NCBI GenBank assembly: GCA_017354895.1
Contig: CP071497.1
Location: 930,001 to 994,000 of the forward strand
DNA from: Podospora comata
Lineage: Eukaryota > Ascomycota > Sordariomycetes > Sordariales > Podosporaceae
Direction of reading: 5' to 3'
Length of the DNA: 64,000 nt
Positions 33,343-44,944 of this stretch are shown one piece after another; positions within the stretch are counted from its first letter, which is position 1, and each line of letters starts with the position of its first letter. Position numbers and translations under genes: made by a program. The notes beneath the pieces are model-generated. The model had not been told where the DNA came from and made no database searches. It worked only from the letters and a program-made list of their open reading frames with translations.

Positions 33343-34043
33343 TTACCTCCAGGCCTTGACACTGGTAGTGGTCATAAGCATGAAACAACATGGACATCTG
33401 AATCGGCCACTTTCGGCACCGGCTGGTATAGCTGGCATCTGGAATCCACCAACGGAAAGAGTTGGGCCGTCTGGAGTAAGTGCACTGCTAGTCTCCGAGT
33501 GCTGGTCTTCGTCAACAATTGGCTTGACCGAGGAAGAGATTATGAGTTCCTTTAGATCCAAAAAGATGGAAGGGGTAACCGTGCTCTTTCCCTTGTCTTG
33601 TGATATGGGTTCATCCAGTCCACAAGCAAGGCTTTGGTGGAGTGTCTCTCTGTAAAGAAAACATTGCCTCCTGCGGGCGTTGGCCAATCCTAAACGCTGA
33701 ATAACGTCATTGGTAGCCAAGGGAAACTTCCTGCTGACATGTTGTATGTCGAATGGTAGCATCGAAGACACAGAAATGGGCGATTTGTGTTTCAACCGAT
33801 CGTGAGGTGCTGGATTATGGATTGGCAAAGTCAAACGAAACAAACAGTTGATGGTTTCGAGAATGCCTCGCGAGATCTGAGCCAGTTCGGTATCATCGGT
33901 TTCATATGGAGAAGTGGGTGTCTTTCCTTTAGTTTCCTGCAACTCCTCAAAATCCGGATGATCGAAGGTCTCTTGTGTTTCTTGCACCTCCCACGGCGTA
34001 GTTCCTGTAAACAGTTCTGGACCTTTGGGGCGATTGGCTCCAT
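33343..34043 (-). pseudogene. Front part of a C2H2 zinc-finger gene
   Basis: The minus-strand frame carries the conserved N-terminal block of the fungal C2H2/ankyrin-type family: LFRLTLPIHNPAPHDR, FDIQHVSRKFPLA, LANARRRQCFLYRETLH and then FRCPCCFMLMTTTSVKAWR at the point where fingers normally start. A GT donor follows TGGAG at the lower end, but no continuation (K-H-V-x-x-D-L) was found below it. The likely start codon at 34043 (MEPIAPKVQNCLQEL) is in a different frame from the main block. The gene is therefore truncated and frame-broken. Confidence 0.55.
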
Positions 34044-34344
34044 AGATATGGTCGTGCAAAGAGAAAGAGAACGATGAAGCAACAACAGCAAGCAAGTCGC
34101 GACATGAGTTGAAAGGGAGGCGGGGTCGTTCACAACCGGTCTAAAGATCCCAGAAGGGGATAGGCGGAGTGTCGAGGACGATAGGGCATCCATGAGATAG
34201 CTGCCTAATGTGAGGTGTAGGTGGTGAGGGGACACATCTCCCGCCAGTCCGCGACGGGTTGCTCTTTCCTTCTGACCCAGCGACCGGAATTCATGGTTGT
34301 GCGCTTTACGTCACCCATTATCCATCCACTGAATCGAGTCCACC

Positions 34345-36170
34345 ATGTCTGGATTCGAAGTTGTGGGCGTTGTTCTGGCAAGCCTTCCCATCGTCGTTGC
34401 TGTTCAACAATCATTCGCCAACTCCATTACCACTTGGAGAAAGTACCATCGAGAAGTGAAAATGCTAATTCGCACACTGGAAACGGACGATACGAGACTA
34501 GAAAGCATTTTGGAGATGTTGCTGATAGGGATTGCTCCCGATGATCAGATGGAAGAGATGGTCAAGGATCCATTTGGGCCGTTGTGGAAAGATCCGATCA
34601 TCCACAGCAAGGTCAGGGGTCGGCTGTGGAAATCACATGATGTGTTCGAATAAAACATTCAAGACCTGAGGGAAGCTGTGGAGGAGATCCAAGAAAAGCC
34701 AAAGATTGATAGAGACGATAAAGTAAGGTATCTAATCGAATCTATTTAATCAAGTGCTAACTTCCAGGGAGATTGGAAAGACACCATGAACATCAAGCTG
34801 CACTTCAACCGTGTGACGTTTCTGCTCTACCAGCCAACCTATCAAGCTACCAAGATCTCATTGACCGAATAAGACACGCCGTTTCGAGTCTTGAAAGTGT
34901 CATGTCCTCCATTGCGAAGTTGGGGCCAGAACGCCAGCAACGATCGCAGCGCAAAATTCTCAAACTTGGCCGCCGCATAGCGAACAGTCTGCTTGATGCT
35001 TTTCGCTTAGCGATTTCTTGTGACTGCCAGGTACCGCACGACGTGGGTGTGCAGTTGTCGCGCACCCCAATCACCGTGCCCGGAGACGACGATGACATGA
35101 TTCTTACCAGTCTTGAAGTTCACGTGGTCCTATCATACGCAGCGCCGAATCAAGATTCACATCAACCAGACAACCCATCCGGGATAATATGCAACAAGAA
35201 ATGGCGTGAGCTTCTCGTTCAACAGGAAGCTCGCCTCCCCAGGCTGGCAACAGCACCCTCTCCAAACATCCTTCCCCTCCAGTCTGCTAGAGGCAGAAGT
35301 GTCAGATTTATGACGGAGACGGGCTTGGAACTCGAGAGTCCTTCAACTGGTCAGACATTTCCCCATGCATCATTTCGCTCAAGCGTCCGGTTTGCTTCTC
35401 GCACTCGCAATTCTCCGTCCATGACGTTGAGGAGAGCAACCCCATCCTCAAATTCCAGAGTCGACTGTCTGCCCGGTTTAGCGACAACATCTACAGCAAC
35501 CCCCACGATACAAGAAATGTGCGGAATGATGCATAAGATTGGGAATCAACGGGTCAGGGAATGCTGTGGCTGTATATTTGACTGTCTTACTCCGAGAGGA
35601 AACAGATACAACATCCGTCCCCACAGTAGCCTTGGGGAGAAAGAGAGCTGGTCCTTGGTCTCCTCGAAGACAGTTTTGTCTGATACTCAGCGACGACAGC
35701 TTGCTATCAATAACCTCTCATACAGGGCAAAACTCAAGCTGGCAGCGGCTCTCGTCTCCAACATCCTCCAACTATACGGTACACCCCGGCTTTCTCACCC
35801 ATCAACACATGATGGTATATTTGTAGCCCAGCACCAAGGCGTGTACTTGTTCCAGCAGGCCATCTTGCTAACAAAGCTCCCGGCCACAACAAGCCCCGCA
35901 AATATAATACCCACGCCCTCCACTAAAAATCCCATACCCTTCGCCTTGGTGGTTCTCCTGTTGGAGCTTATGTTGAACGAAACCATCAAAGAAGTCACGC
36001 GAAGCCAAGAGGTGCTATTGCTGGATACGGTCAACACCCGGTGCGGCAACAATTACTCTGATGCTGTCTGACTGTGCCTAGAATCTGACAACGACTATGT
36101 GACAGGAGGTTGCGGTATGGATGATGTGGTTTTTCAGAGGAAGGCCTTGGCGGTTATGAACAGCGTCTCG
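34345..36170 (+). pseudogene. DUF7580-type (HeLo-related) broken gene
   Basis: The start MSGFEVVGVVLASLPIVVAVQQS and the following WRKYHREVKMLIRTLETD, LLIGIAPDDQMEEMV, PFGPLWKDP and RGRLWKSHDVFE match a large fungal family (DUF7580) whose N-terminus is helical and HeLo-reminiscent. An in-frame stop lies at 34651. An intron with a GCTAAC branch is visible at about 34724-34767. A frame change near 34830 leads into the long frame 34773-36071, which ends LLDTVNTRCGNNYSDAV. Conserved tail residues (LCLESDNDY, GMDDVVFQ) continue in the same frame after a TGA at 36069-36071, where an Arg codon would be expected, consistent with a C-to-T change. About three lesions; not functional as assembled. Confidence 0.65.
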
Positions 36171-36284
36171 GGATGTTCCTGTCCGGGGCCAGCCCCACTC
36201 CTCGGCGTGACACCGCAAGGCTCAGGCAACTGCACTCTACCCAGCTCCCCTTGCAAAGCGTCGAACATTACCATGGAGACATAA

Positions 36285-36869
36285 TAACAACTGTTATGAA
36301 ACGGTATTTAGTGCACAAAATAGCAAGGAGCCAGCACCTTTGTCACGATGGGAGTGTGTGTCTGAGTGGGCAGAAAGTGAAAGCTTCCACGGCAGCACCA
36401 CACCTACGGTGGGCAGAGTTGTGACTTGTCCCCCGACCGTTGAAAGCTTTCGACTCATATCCACCAAGTTGAATGTGTGCCGAGTATCTAGACTTGAACC
36501 ACAATCTTTTATTTATTAATACTGTCGAGCCTCCACCACCTAGGCACCTCTTAGTGGTGCGAATATGATCTGGACCGCCTGGATCGTCTCGCCTGGAAAT
36601 CAACCGATTGGACGACAGGGTAAAGACCAGCACTCTGTGCAAGTGCCGAGATATCAAAGCCCCTACGGACAAGCATTGGATATTGTGATTAGATTAACCA
36701 GGATGTATCACCAAGATAATGATTGATACCCCAGTTCTCCGGTTGAGTTCAGAACTGGGTATAAACCCACTGTTGCCTGTCGGTAAGAGATCCGAGTCCG
36801 TTCCCTCCATCAGCCAAAATAATAATCCATCATTCAGAGAGGTTTCTAGCTACTCGTCACCAGACCGTC
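36285..36869. other. Intergenic, no gene recognised
   Basis: Promoter side of the DUF1996 gene. Nothing else recognised. Confidence 0.5.
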
Positions 36870-38023
36870 ATGGCTTGGTCCATCCTAGCGCTCGCCGCGC
36901 TCTCTGTAGGCGCGCAAGCAGCCACCCTCGACCTTCGCCAAAGCGCCCGCGGTTCCGACTTCCTCCGCTTCAGCTGCTCCCAGCTCGTCGTCGAGCGCGC
37001 CGACCCCATCGTCAACCCCGGCCAGCTCTTCTCTCCTCATATGCACCAGATCGTCGGTGGTAATTCCTTCAACGTGACCATGGATCCAGCTACCATCGAC
37101 CCTCCCAAGCAGTCCAAGTGCACCTCCTGCCGCATGGTCGAAGACTTCAGCAATTATTGGACCGCCTCCATCTACTTCCAGTCCCCCGAAAACGGAACCT
37201 TCAAGCGTATCCCACAGATGGCCAACGGTCAGCTCAATGGTACCATCATGGACCAGACAGGCGGCATCACCGTCTACTACATGCGCCCCTTCAGCGGGTC
37301 CAATAAGAAGACGACTGTCTTCTCCCCCGGGTTCAGGATGATCGCCGGCAACCCGGTCAACAGAAACAAGGGCACTGGTCCCCTAGTCAACTGCCATCGC
37401 TGTCTCGCCAAAAACGACCGGATAAGTGGCGGCAACGGAGCGCCCTGCGATAGGTCTGACACCGCCGAGTTCCCAAACAAGCCCTGCCCCGGTGGCATCC
37501 GAGTAACAACCATCTTCCCCTCCTGCTGGGACGGCAAAAACGTCGACAGCCCCGACCATCAAAGCCACGTCGCTTACGCCCCAGGAAACCAAGCCCTTGC
37601 CGGTGACCGCTGCCCTGCCTCGCACCCGGTGAGGATTCCGCAGGTCATGTACGAAGTCATGTATGACACTTCTGGCCCGTTCGCCAACCCAGACTACTAC
37701 AAGAACGGGAAGCAGCCGTTGGTGTACAGCTTTGGTGACAAGACTGGGTATGGAGCTCATGGGGATTACTTGTTCGGTTGGGAGGATGGTGCGTTGCAGA
37801 GGGCGATGGACGGGCTGGGGACGAACTGCTTTAGCGAGCAGTGTCCTGCGCTGAAGTTGCAAACCCCGCAGGCGGCGAATGAGTGTACCAAGCAACAGCA
37901 GAGCCGGGAGGATGTTGGGACTAGTACTTGTGAGTTTGTTGAGTCTTTCCATTGGTGGAATTGATGCTAACGTGATCGTGTGTAGGGCTGAAGGAACTTC
38001 CCGGTGGTGTTCAGGTGTATTAA
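36870..38023 (+). CDS. Secreted DUF1996 protein
   Basis: Two exons, 36870-37929 and 37986-38023, with a 56-nt intron (donor GTGAGT, branch GCTAAC), give 365 aa. Residues 1-17 are a signal peptide (MAWSILALAALSVGAQA). The mature protein is a complete DUF1996 (PF09362) domain: RFSCSQLVVERADPIVNPG, SPHMHQIVGGNSFN, CTSCRMVEDFSNYWTASIYF, ITVYYMRP, FPSCWDGKNVDSPDHQSHVAY, CPASHPVRIPQ, GYGAHGDYLFGWEDGALQRA, and the last exon restores the conserved WLKELPGG end. Conserved His and Asp residues are present. The family is widespread in secreted fungal proteins of unknown activity, sometimes linked to a WSC domain; none is present here. Confidence 0.92.
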
Positions 38024-38684
38024 GAACGGAGTGCTTCGAAACTTGTCATGGTTAATGTATGGACTTGCTCGATTGTTCAGAGGAGAATGTATTCAGATTG
38101 GGATAACTTACCTATCTGTGTTTGTGATTCGTGGTGTCTGTGGTAGAACACGTGCGTAGACCGGCATGTTTTAACCGGTTCTTCGAGACAAAGGTTCAGC
38201 AGGCGACCGGCTTGCAATCGCCTGTTAGAGCCCCGCAAGGCAGCCCTATAACTAGCTGGAATTGGAGAATTCCCAATGCGGGTACTGAAATGGTGAGAAA
38301 ACACACAAACAACCACAACATCACAACAAGCCCTCGCAAAGGCTGAAAATACACGCCTTTCGTGACAGTGGCTCGCTCATAGGCCGCACTTCACGAAAGA
38401 CAGAGAATAGACACTATGGACTCGCAAACCACATAATACACACCGTATCACCTGATCAGAGGGCCAAAATAGGCAGAGAATAGACACTATGGGCTCGCAA
38501 ACCATATAATACACACCGTATCACCCTGATCAGAGAGCCAAAATAGGCCTGCACGCGTGCAAGACACCAAAAGTAAAAGAATAAAGAGTCGATGACCTGT
38601 CTAAGGTAAAATGCGAGCATATGGCTACTTTTATACATGACCTCCAAACCCCCTGAGAGTCCCTCCTGAACCACACTGCCACCC
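38024..38684. other. Intergenic with tandem duplication
   Basis: Holds only the 73-bp duplication listed separately and probable UTRs. No gene recognised. Confidence 0.5.
38400..38546 (+). repeat. 73-bp tandem duplication, two copies
   Basis: Two adjacent units beginning cagagaatagacactatgg start at 38401 and 38474. They differ at only about five positions, so the duplication is recent. Confidence 0.9.
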
Positions 38685-39470
38685 ATGGACCCACTGGCCA
38701 TTGCCCACACCCCAGACCAGTACTTGGCTTTTCCCATTCAGCATCAACAACTCCCTAGACTCAAAATGACCCTCCCACCACCCCTCGGACGCCTCTGTCT
38801 CGCCTCCCCAGAGAACATCCTCCGCCTAGAAGTTGTCTGCACCTCCCGCTTCCGCTACTCGGAGCACTTCATCTGGGAACGCACAGCCCACGACCGGCAT
38901 CCCCGAAGCACAGTCACCTCTTTCAGACATGAAGTCGCCGAGTTCATCAAAAACCCCGAGTTCATTGCTCTCGTTGCTGTCAATGCCTACGACCCTGATG
39001 AATCCTCCAAACCCGAAGCAATCAAACCCGTGGATAACGGTTGGAGACCGCCGCCAGCCGGGACACCCGTGGTAGTTGGCTTGGGGATTTGGAGACTGCA
39101 GCCTGGCTCCTCCAGAGTTGGAAGTATCAGAATGAAACGGGTAGGTATACTCCTCGTAGGGACCATGACTTCGCTGTTCTAATTGAAGTGGAATAGGCCC
39201 GTACCCGGAATTACCGGACGATAACTTTAAAGGCCTTAACCAAAAGCGCTCCAAGGCGTTCGAGGATGCCGCTATCGAGGTAGGTAAGCGGTACGGACTT
39301 GTACCTCTAAACCCTAAAATAAAACAATATCTAATAGTCTAGTACAAATACTTCGACAGCCTTTCTATTATAAAGCGTATGATGGCTCAGCTAGCGTATT
39401 AGGCACGTAGTTATAGTTTAACGATTGTAAAGTGGAGTGTTAAACTTACGGGTACTAATAGTGATGGATA
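38685..39470 (+). pseudogene. GNAT-like acetyltransferase relic
   Basis: The open part (38685-39182) matches the N-terminal half of fungal GNAT-type acetyltransferase-like proteins: FRYSEHFIWER, STVTSFRHEVAEFIKNPEF, ALVAVNAYDPDESSKPEAI, GWRPPPAGTPVVVGLGIWRLQPGSS. The continuing homology is in another frame after 39185 (PDDNFKGLNQKRSKAFEDAA, GKRYGLVPLNPKI), then fades into AT-rich, stop-rich DNA before the acetyl-CoA site. Hence the gene is broken and its 3' half decayed. Its substrate cannot be inferred. Confidence 0.5.
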
Positions 39471-39989
39471 ACTAAAGAATATTAATTATAATTATAGATT
39501 TTTAATTATTTTGCTATATTGGATGTAAATAAATTATTGATTTCTTTATAAAGGGTAACAATCGGAATTTAAATGGGGTTATTTCGTGATATCACACTAT
39601 AAAGCGAAAGTTGAGCGGGATAGCCCTAGGAGGTAGATGATTTAATTGGGTTTGGGAAGATGAGAGTTGATTAACCTCCTGCAAGGTATCGTTATAGGTA
39701 TCTAAATGTTTAAAAAATCTCTCCCGGCAACTATATATTAGACCGTCGGTTATTCGTCTTTATGTAACCCCGAAATGCACGTACAGTGGCAGATGTCTTC
39801 ACTGCCGGACCATGGTCCGGCATAATGTAGATAATACAATAATCCTTATGTTGCTGATCGCGGCGTGGTTCCTCATCTTGGTGAGCGTGTTTCTCTGTAT
39901 CAAGATCAAGCTCAGGCAAAGTACAACGAGTACACCGGGTGTGGCGACAACGACAGAGACCCAAAGTTCAACCTTATATCGTAGCTATC
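39471..39989. other. AT-rich decayed stretch
   Basis: Low-GC DNA with many TA steps around 39480-39560, consistent with RIP. No gene recognised. Confidence 0.5.
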
Positions 39990-41104
39990 CTACGTGACAC
40001 CAGTAGCCCATTGTAGTATCATTTCCTCCGTAGCCACCTCGGAAGCCTCATCCCTATCCCTCACCATCTCCTCCACCCCCAACCCCGAAACCTGACTCCT
40101 CTCCCCCACCCTCACCCCCATCCCCTGCATCAACCTCGCATACCCCATCGTTTTCCCCTTCCACTCCCCCTTTCCCAACCTGCCCGCCACAAAGTCAACA
40201 TACACCACCGCATCAAACGCCGCCTGGGCAGTACTAGCAACCGTATGCGGCCTAAACCCCGCCAGCGCATCCCCAATCAACACAACCCTCCCACCCAAAA
40301 ACTCATTCCTCGGATTAATCACATCCGCCGCCTTCTGCACAAACGGTCTGTGTGCCTTGCAGACAATCTCCGCAAACTGCGGTGGCAAGCTATCCCTCGC
40401 AATCTCCATCTGTCTCTCCCACGCAACAGTGTCTGTCATGCCCGGCAGCGTAATCCGATGCCGTCGACCGTTGGAATCCGTCATCATCCCATCCAGCTCC
40501 GCCGAGCCCTCAGGGACGTTCCCCTGGTTTCACCGTCCCGTTCTTGCCGGGGATGAGATAGGCCAATATTTGAATCCCATCCGCGTGGAAAAATGTTAAT
40601 CTTTCTGCAAAGGTCGCCAGGGTCGAGGGTGTGACGTCTTGTTCGAGGACCGTGCCGCGGAGGGCGAGGAGATTCCATCGTAGTTGGCGCGCATGAGGGA
40701 GTAATTTAGGTCCCAGGAGTTCATGTTGTGCCTAGCCGTAACGGTGTGGATGATGTAGCCATCGCGGTCGAGGTATTGGCGGCAGGTGGAGGGGACGGAG
40801 ATGTCTTTGCGCTGACAGCGGCTGTACCTGTTGAAAAACTCAAGGGCGTGACCGCCAGCGACGATGCTGGCTCTTTGGTCATGGAGGAGGGGAGTGGGGT
40901 GGTGTTCGAGGATTGTAGAGTTGTGGCCCAGGACCTTGAGAGCAATGCCTGTCGCCAGGCCGCCTAGAGATCCGCCAACCTGTTACTGCGTTAGCAATGT
41001 GCCTCTGGTCAGGTGCTGAATGATGGGGCTTGAAGCCTTACGATGACGAAATGCAACCTGTCGGGTTTCTGTGCTCCTGTTATCGTGTCGGTTATCGTGG
41101 CCAT
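39990..41104 (-). pseudogene. FAD-dependent monooxygenase, broken
   Basis: Class A flavin monooxygenase homolog. Exon 1 starts at 41104 and ends FVI just before an intron at about 40979-41041. The next exon opens with the Rossmann fingerprint VGGSLGGLATGIALKVLGHN and RASIVAGGHALEFFN. The end is also well kept: HRITLPGM, RQMEIARDSLPPQF, the second FAD motif GGRVVLIGDALAGFRPHTVAS. Between them the homology lies in other frames (LLALRGTVLEQDV, FHADGIQILAYLIPGKNG) and short conserved blocks are missing. At least two frame changes or deletions separate the pieces, so a working enzyme is unlikely. It probably hydroxylated a small aromatic or heterocyclic substrate, judging only from the family. Confidence 0.7.
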
Positions 41105-41954
41105 TGCTTACTCTCCAAAACAGCACAAGTTATGCTTTCCTTTGTGAATGGACAAATACAGGGAGCGTATGGAATGCCTATCCATGACGGCATCCACCGA
41201 GAGCCTCCCACTTATTCATCCTGCCCCAGACTTGTGCTACCTTACCTCCCCTAATCTCAACTGCCGGCTTACGACCTTTGTACCGTGTTCGGATAAAAAG
41301 TGTTGCTCCGGCTTACTCAAACCATGATCATTGTTCTCTTCTCTGTATGACTTGAAGTCTTGACCTCCCTCGTCTCACAGTTTAACGTGGTGCCCCCTCA
41401 GCAGGCTGAGCATTGATGTTTTCGCCAAGTACCCTTGCCGTGATGGCATCGCCTGATCTCTACAGAGTGGCTGAATGCTAGACTGTCACGAATCAATAAA
41501 GGCTCTCGTTCCGCGGACAAAATGCCTTGGCCCTTCGTGTCGTTTGGGAAGCATTGAACCAGGCGGTGGTTGCAATGGCTTCAAAACATCGTATTGCCTT
41601 GTCAAAGAAAGTGTGACCTTGGTTGGTCGGCGAATCTTTCGGCGGGATGCGTGTGACAGGCACCGAAGGCAGGTAGGGCTGAGGTTCAGCTCAGCTCACT
41701 CTTGGTGTCGACAGCTTATTTGGGCAAGCAGTGCTCACGGTTTGGCAATGCCACGCTGGTGTCTGCCGCGAATATTGCAGCGAACATGCAGTCGACAATT
41801 ATGTGAATGCAAGCCCTCGCTTGTCAAGCAAGCCATTGACAGAGGTGTTCTGGTGGTAGAGCCTTGAAGAATTGAGATATAAGTAACGTAGAGATCCTCG
41901 CCATGAGTCTGAAACAGCTACCAATATTGTAACATCTCACAAGATTGCCAGTGC
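41105..41954. other. Intergenic, no gene recognised
   Basis: Between the monooxygenase relic and a secreted-protein gene. A frame of 130 codons at 41475-41867 has no recognisable homology and a composition unlike its coding neighbours, so it is not called. Confidence 0.45.
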
Positions 41955-43418
41955 ATGAGAATACTTTCAGTGGTGACCAGCATGGCAAACTTGAAGACAA
42001 TTGTGGCTATTGCCGTCGTGGCACTTGCTGGCATCAGCGCAGCTGCCGGATGTGCTGCTGACAAGTAAGTTCAAAGCATGACGCGCTTGGTAGCTACCCA
42101 GGCTGACACTGAAAACAGTTGCTACCGGGCTCTCTTTCCTTGCCCGTCTCCCTCGGCCGTGTCTGTCGCTTCCGCCTTCTGCGCAACCATCACAGCCTCG
42201 GGCACGACTGCCACCAACTATCCTACTCGAGCCACCAACGCCTGCGGGACGACGGCTGATCGGTACATCTCGGCCTGTCAGTGCGGCCCGACATGCTCCT
42301 ACTCAACCCTTGTCACGGCGACTTCCACATCGTCCACCACAAATGCCCCGGCCTGTGAGCCGCCTTCCACATCGACCACTTTCACGTCAACCACCTCCAC
42401 AGCGCCACCTGCCTGCGAGTCAACCCCCGCCAACGGCAACCTCCTATACGGAGACTTTGAGTGCGATTTCACCCCCTGGAACCCCCTTGTATTCGCCCCC
42501 TTTACCGGCGTCTATGGGTACTCAGTCACCACACCCGGCTTCACCAAAATCAATTCATTCCAGACCGAATTCCTCGGCACTCCCAACTGTCCCACAACTT
42601 GTACATATTTGCGTCTCACATCCCCGGTCTTCCCAGTCACTCCGGGGGTCAAATACAAGTACACCTTTGCCACATGGTTCGATGGGATATCCAGAGGATT
42701 TGTGGGCACAAAGATCAACGACCGCGCCGGTAGGACTGTCAGCGCTCTTGATTACCCAGTCACAAATTGGCGATTCCATCAGGTTCCTTTCCAAGCCAAC
42801 GCAACAGAGAATGAAGCTTCTGTTTTCTTTGAGTGGCTCAATGTCGAGTCTAGACTTGACAGCGTCACCTTTGCCCCCCTGAGCGCTTACTGCGGGAACA
42901 CATCCCCTGTCGGCTTGCTTCCGGATGGAGAGTTTGAGTGCGGGTTGGGCGCCTGGACGCAGCAGAAGCCTGACCCTCAAGCCACTGCTGGTGTGGTCAA
43001 CTTGGGTTCTGACAGCTTATACACCAACAGCTTTCCCATGGGTGACTACGCTTGGAGAGTGGTGTCACCTGGTGTTCCCAATCCTGCCAACCAGGAGTTG
43101 CATGTCAGTGCGAGGATCATCAGCGGGAGCATGGCAGTGACACCGGGGAAGAAATACTTAGTTTATTTTACGTCTTTTTTCAGCAACCGGACTGTTGGGT
43201 CTGTTGGGGTTATGATCAACAACTCGCCGATTTACACGAGGAACCCCAATGATGCTGCGCAGGGAACTCCGGCGGTGTTTTCTCCGAATCATATTATTTG
43301 GACTAACATGGCTGGGCTGACAAGTGCGAGTGTCAAGATTGAGGCGTTGGTGTTTGGGGCTGGGACGATTGCGATTGATAGTGTTATGTTTGTTGAGTTG
43401 AATGATGGTGTTGTGTAA
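41955..43418 (+). CDS. Secreted protein, two CBM-like modules
   Basis: Two exons, 41955-42064 and 42119-43418, with a 54-nt GT-AG intron, give 469 aa. The signal peptide fits better from the second methionine (41982, MANLKTIVAIAVVALAGISA); both starts are possible. After a Cys-rich head (about residues 33-100) comes a Ser/Thr-rich linker, then two beta-sandwich modules: NGNLLYGDFECDFTPWN (about 140-285) and LLPDGEFECGLGAWTQ (about 295-465). Each opens like a CBM4/9-type carbohydrate-binding module and ends with the typical DSV(T/M)F strand. No catalytic domain is seen. It is probably a cell-wall or extracellular glycan-binding protein. Confidence 0.8.
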
Positions 43419-43993
43419 TTGGTGCCTAGGGGCAAATTCAGGATACTAGAGGGATGGGACATTGGGTAGGGCTACTTGTGATTGAATCAGCTCTTTCAGT
43501 AGTTTATGCTCGGGTACCTAGTCAATATCAATTACTCGATCTACCATAAAGCGACTTATTGTCCCGCGGTTATCGATCCTACCCTGTGTCACCAACTTCC
43601 TGACACAGAGGAGCACAACAGAGGCAGGTGCTAAGACCTCCCAATTCCAACGCTGTGGAGTCGACGTTGCCACCACGGGCAGCGGGCAACACAGTCTTCG
43701 AGCGGGTGGATCATGGACAGTCAGCCGGTAAGTCTTGCTGGCACTTGCCATACGTCAAGCACGAAACAGATGTCTGTTTCGACAACACAGGAGCTTCCCG
43801 TCGCTCTGAGGAGTTTTAAGGACTCAACTTCGTCAACCCAAACTCTCCCCCAAACCTCAACTTTCGTCTCACCACCACACCACTCATATCTCTACTCTTT
43901 CGCGCCATCGTCTATCAATTTCATAGCACTGTTACTGGCTCTCATTCTTTATTACTTTCGGTACCCCCGACGATACACTTATCCAATCCCACG
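43419..43993. other. Intergenic, no gene recognised
   Basis: Contains the 3' end of the previous gene and a pyrimidine-rich leader before the ATG at 43994. Confidence 0.5.
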
Positions 43994-44944
43994 ATGCCTT
44001 CACAGACACTCGCTTTGCTGGCTGGTGCCATGACGCTGGCCACCGTCAGTGCTCAGCTTCCAACATCTCCCATCTTGCCCATTCCATTTCCCCAACCATC
44101 ATATCACGACTACAGTCCCACCACTGTTCCAACCGAATATGTCTGTGGAAACCAATTCATGACGAATATCGCAACCCCAACTCCACCGCCAAACCGACCG
44201 GAAGGCGAGCCAAAGAAGTCCAAGAAGCCCGAGACAGAGGAGGATGACAACTACGAACTCAAAGCTGTCAACACACCCCGAACACGCCCCTTCGCCGCTC
44301 CCACGGGAAGGTTCAAGTCACTACAGTACCCCTACACTTCGGTAGAGCGTCACATGCATGTTCTCGAACGAACGCCCGCCGACTGCACATCCCAGACCTC
44401 TGAACTCACTGTTTTGGCTGCCCAACAGCCCATCTTCCCACCCGAGCTGCAAGATCTCGCCAAGAAGCACAAGGTTTGGTTCAGTGCCTGCGGTCCGACT
44501 TTTGAGAACGCTGTTGGTTCATCGTTTGATCCCCAAGCTTTTACCCCTGCTTTCGAGGCCTGGTCGGATGCCCTCGCCACCAATCTGAGGAGATTGATGA
44601 ACGCCTGCCACAGCTCACAAGAGACGGTTGACATCATCAATCGGGACCGGTGCCTTCGCGACCTGCTTGCTCAGCAGGCGCCCGTCATTCCCCTTGGCCC
44701 CATTGCGGAAGATCAGGCTACATTCACGACCATGTTCACCCTTGACATTCCTGTCCCAAGTTCTTGCCCGGATCCCGTCACGATCACCAAGATGTCGACG
44801 ATGTCGGTCACGGCTACTGTCACTGTGGAGGAGAACAAGACCGTGGTGATAGATAAGACGGGCGAAGGTGTTCAGGGGGTTGCCGTGTCGCTGGGTGCAT
44901 TGCTCACTGGCGTGTTGGCTGGGGCATTTATCTTTGCTCTCTGA
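43994..44944 (+). CDS. Secreted, probably GPI-anchored protein
   Basis: Single-exon frame of 316 aa. Residues 1-20 are a signal peptide (MPSQTLALLAGAMTLATVSA). A Pro-rich and then charged, disordered segment (about 60-110) is followed by a folded region of about 150 residues with conserved-looking cysteines (ADCTSQTSEL, WFSACGPTF, LMNACHSS, RDRCL, SSCPDP). The last 25 residues are hydrophobic after a small-residue stretch, as in GPI attachment signals. Similar hypothetical proteins occur across ascomycetes; function unknown, location probably the cell surface. Confidence 0.75.
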   Translation: MPSQTLALLAGAMTLATVSAQLPTSPILPIPFPQPSYHDYSPTTVPTEYVCGNQFMTNIATPTPPPNRPEGEPKKSKKPETEEDDNYELKAVNTPRTRPFAAPTGRFKSLQYPYTSVERHMHVLERTPADCTSQTSELTVLAAQQPIFPPELQDLAKKHKVWFSACGPTFENAVGSSFDPQAFTPAFEAWSDALATNLRRLMNACHSSQETVDIINRDRCLRDLLAQQAPVIPLGPIAEDQATFTTMFTLDIPVPSSCPDPVTITKMSTMSVTATVTVEENKTVVIDKTGEGVQGVAVSLGALLTGVLAGAFIFAL

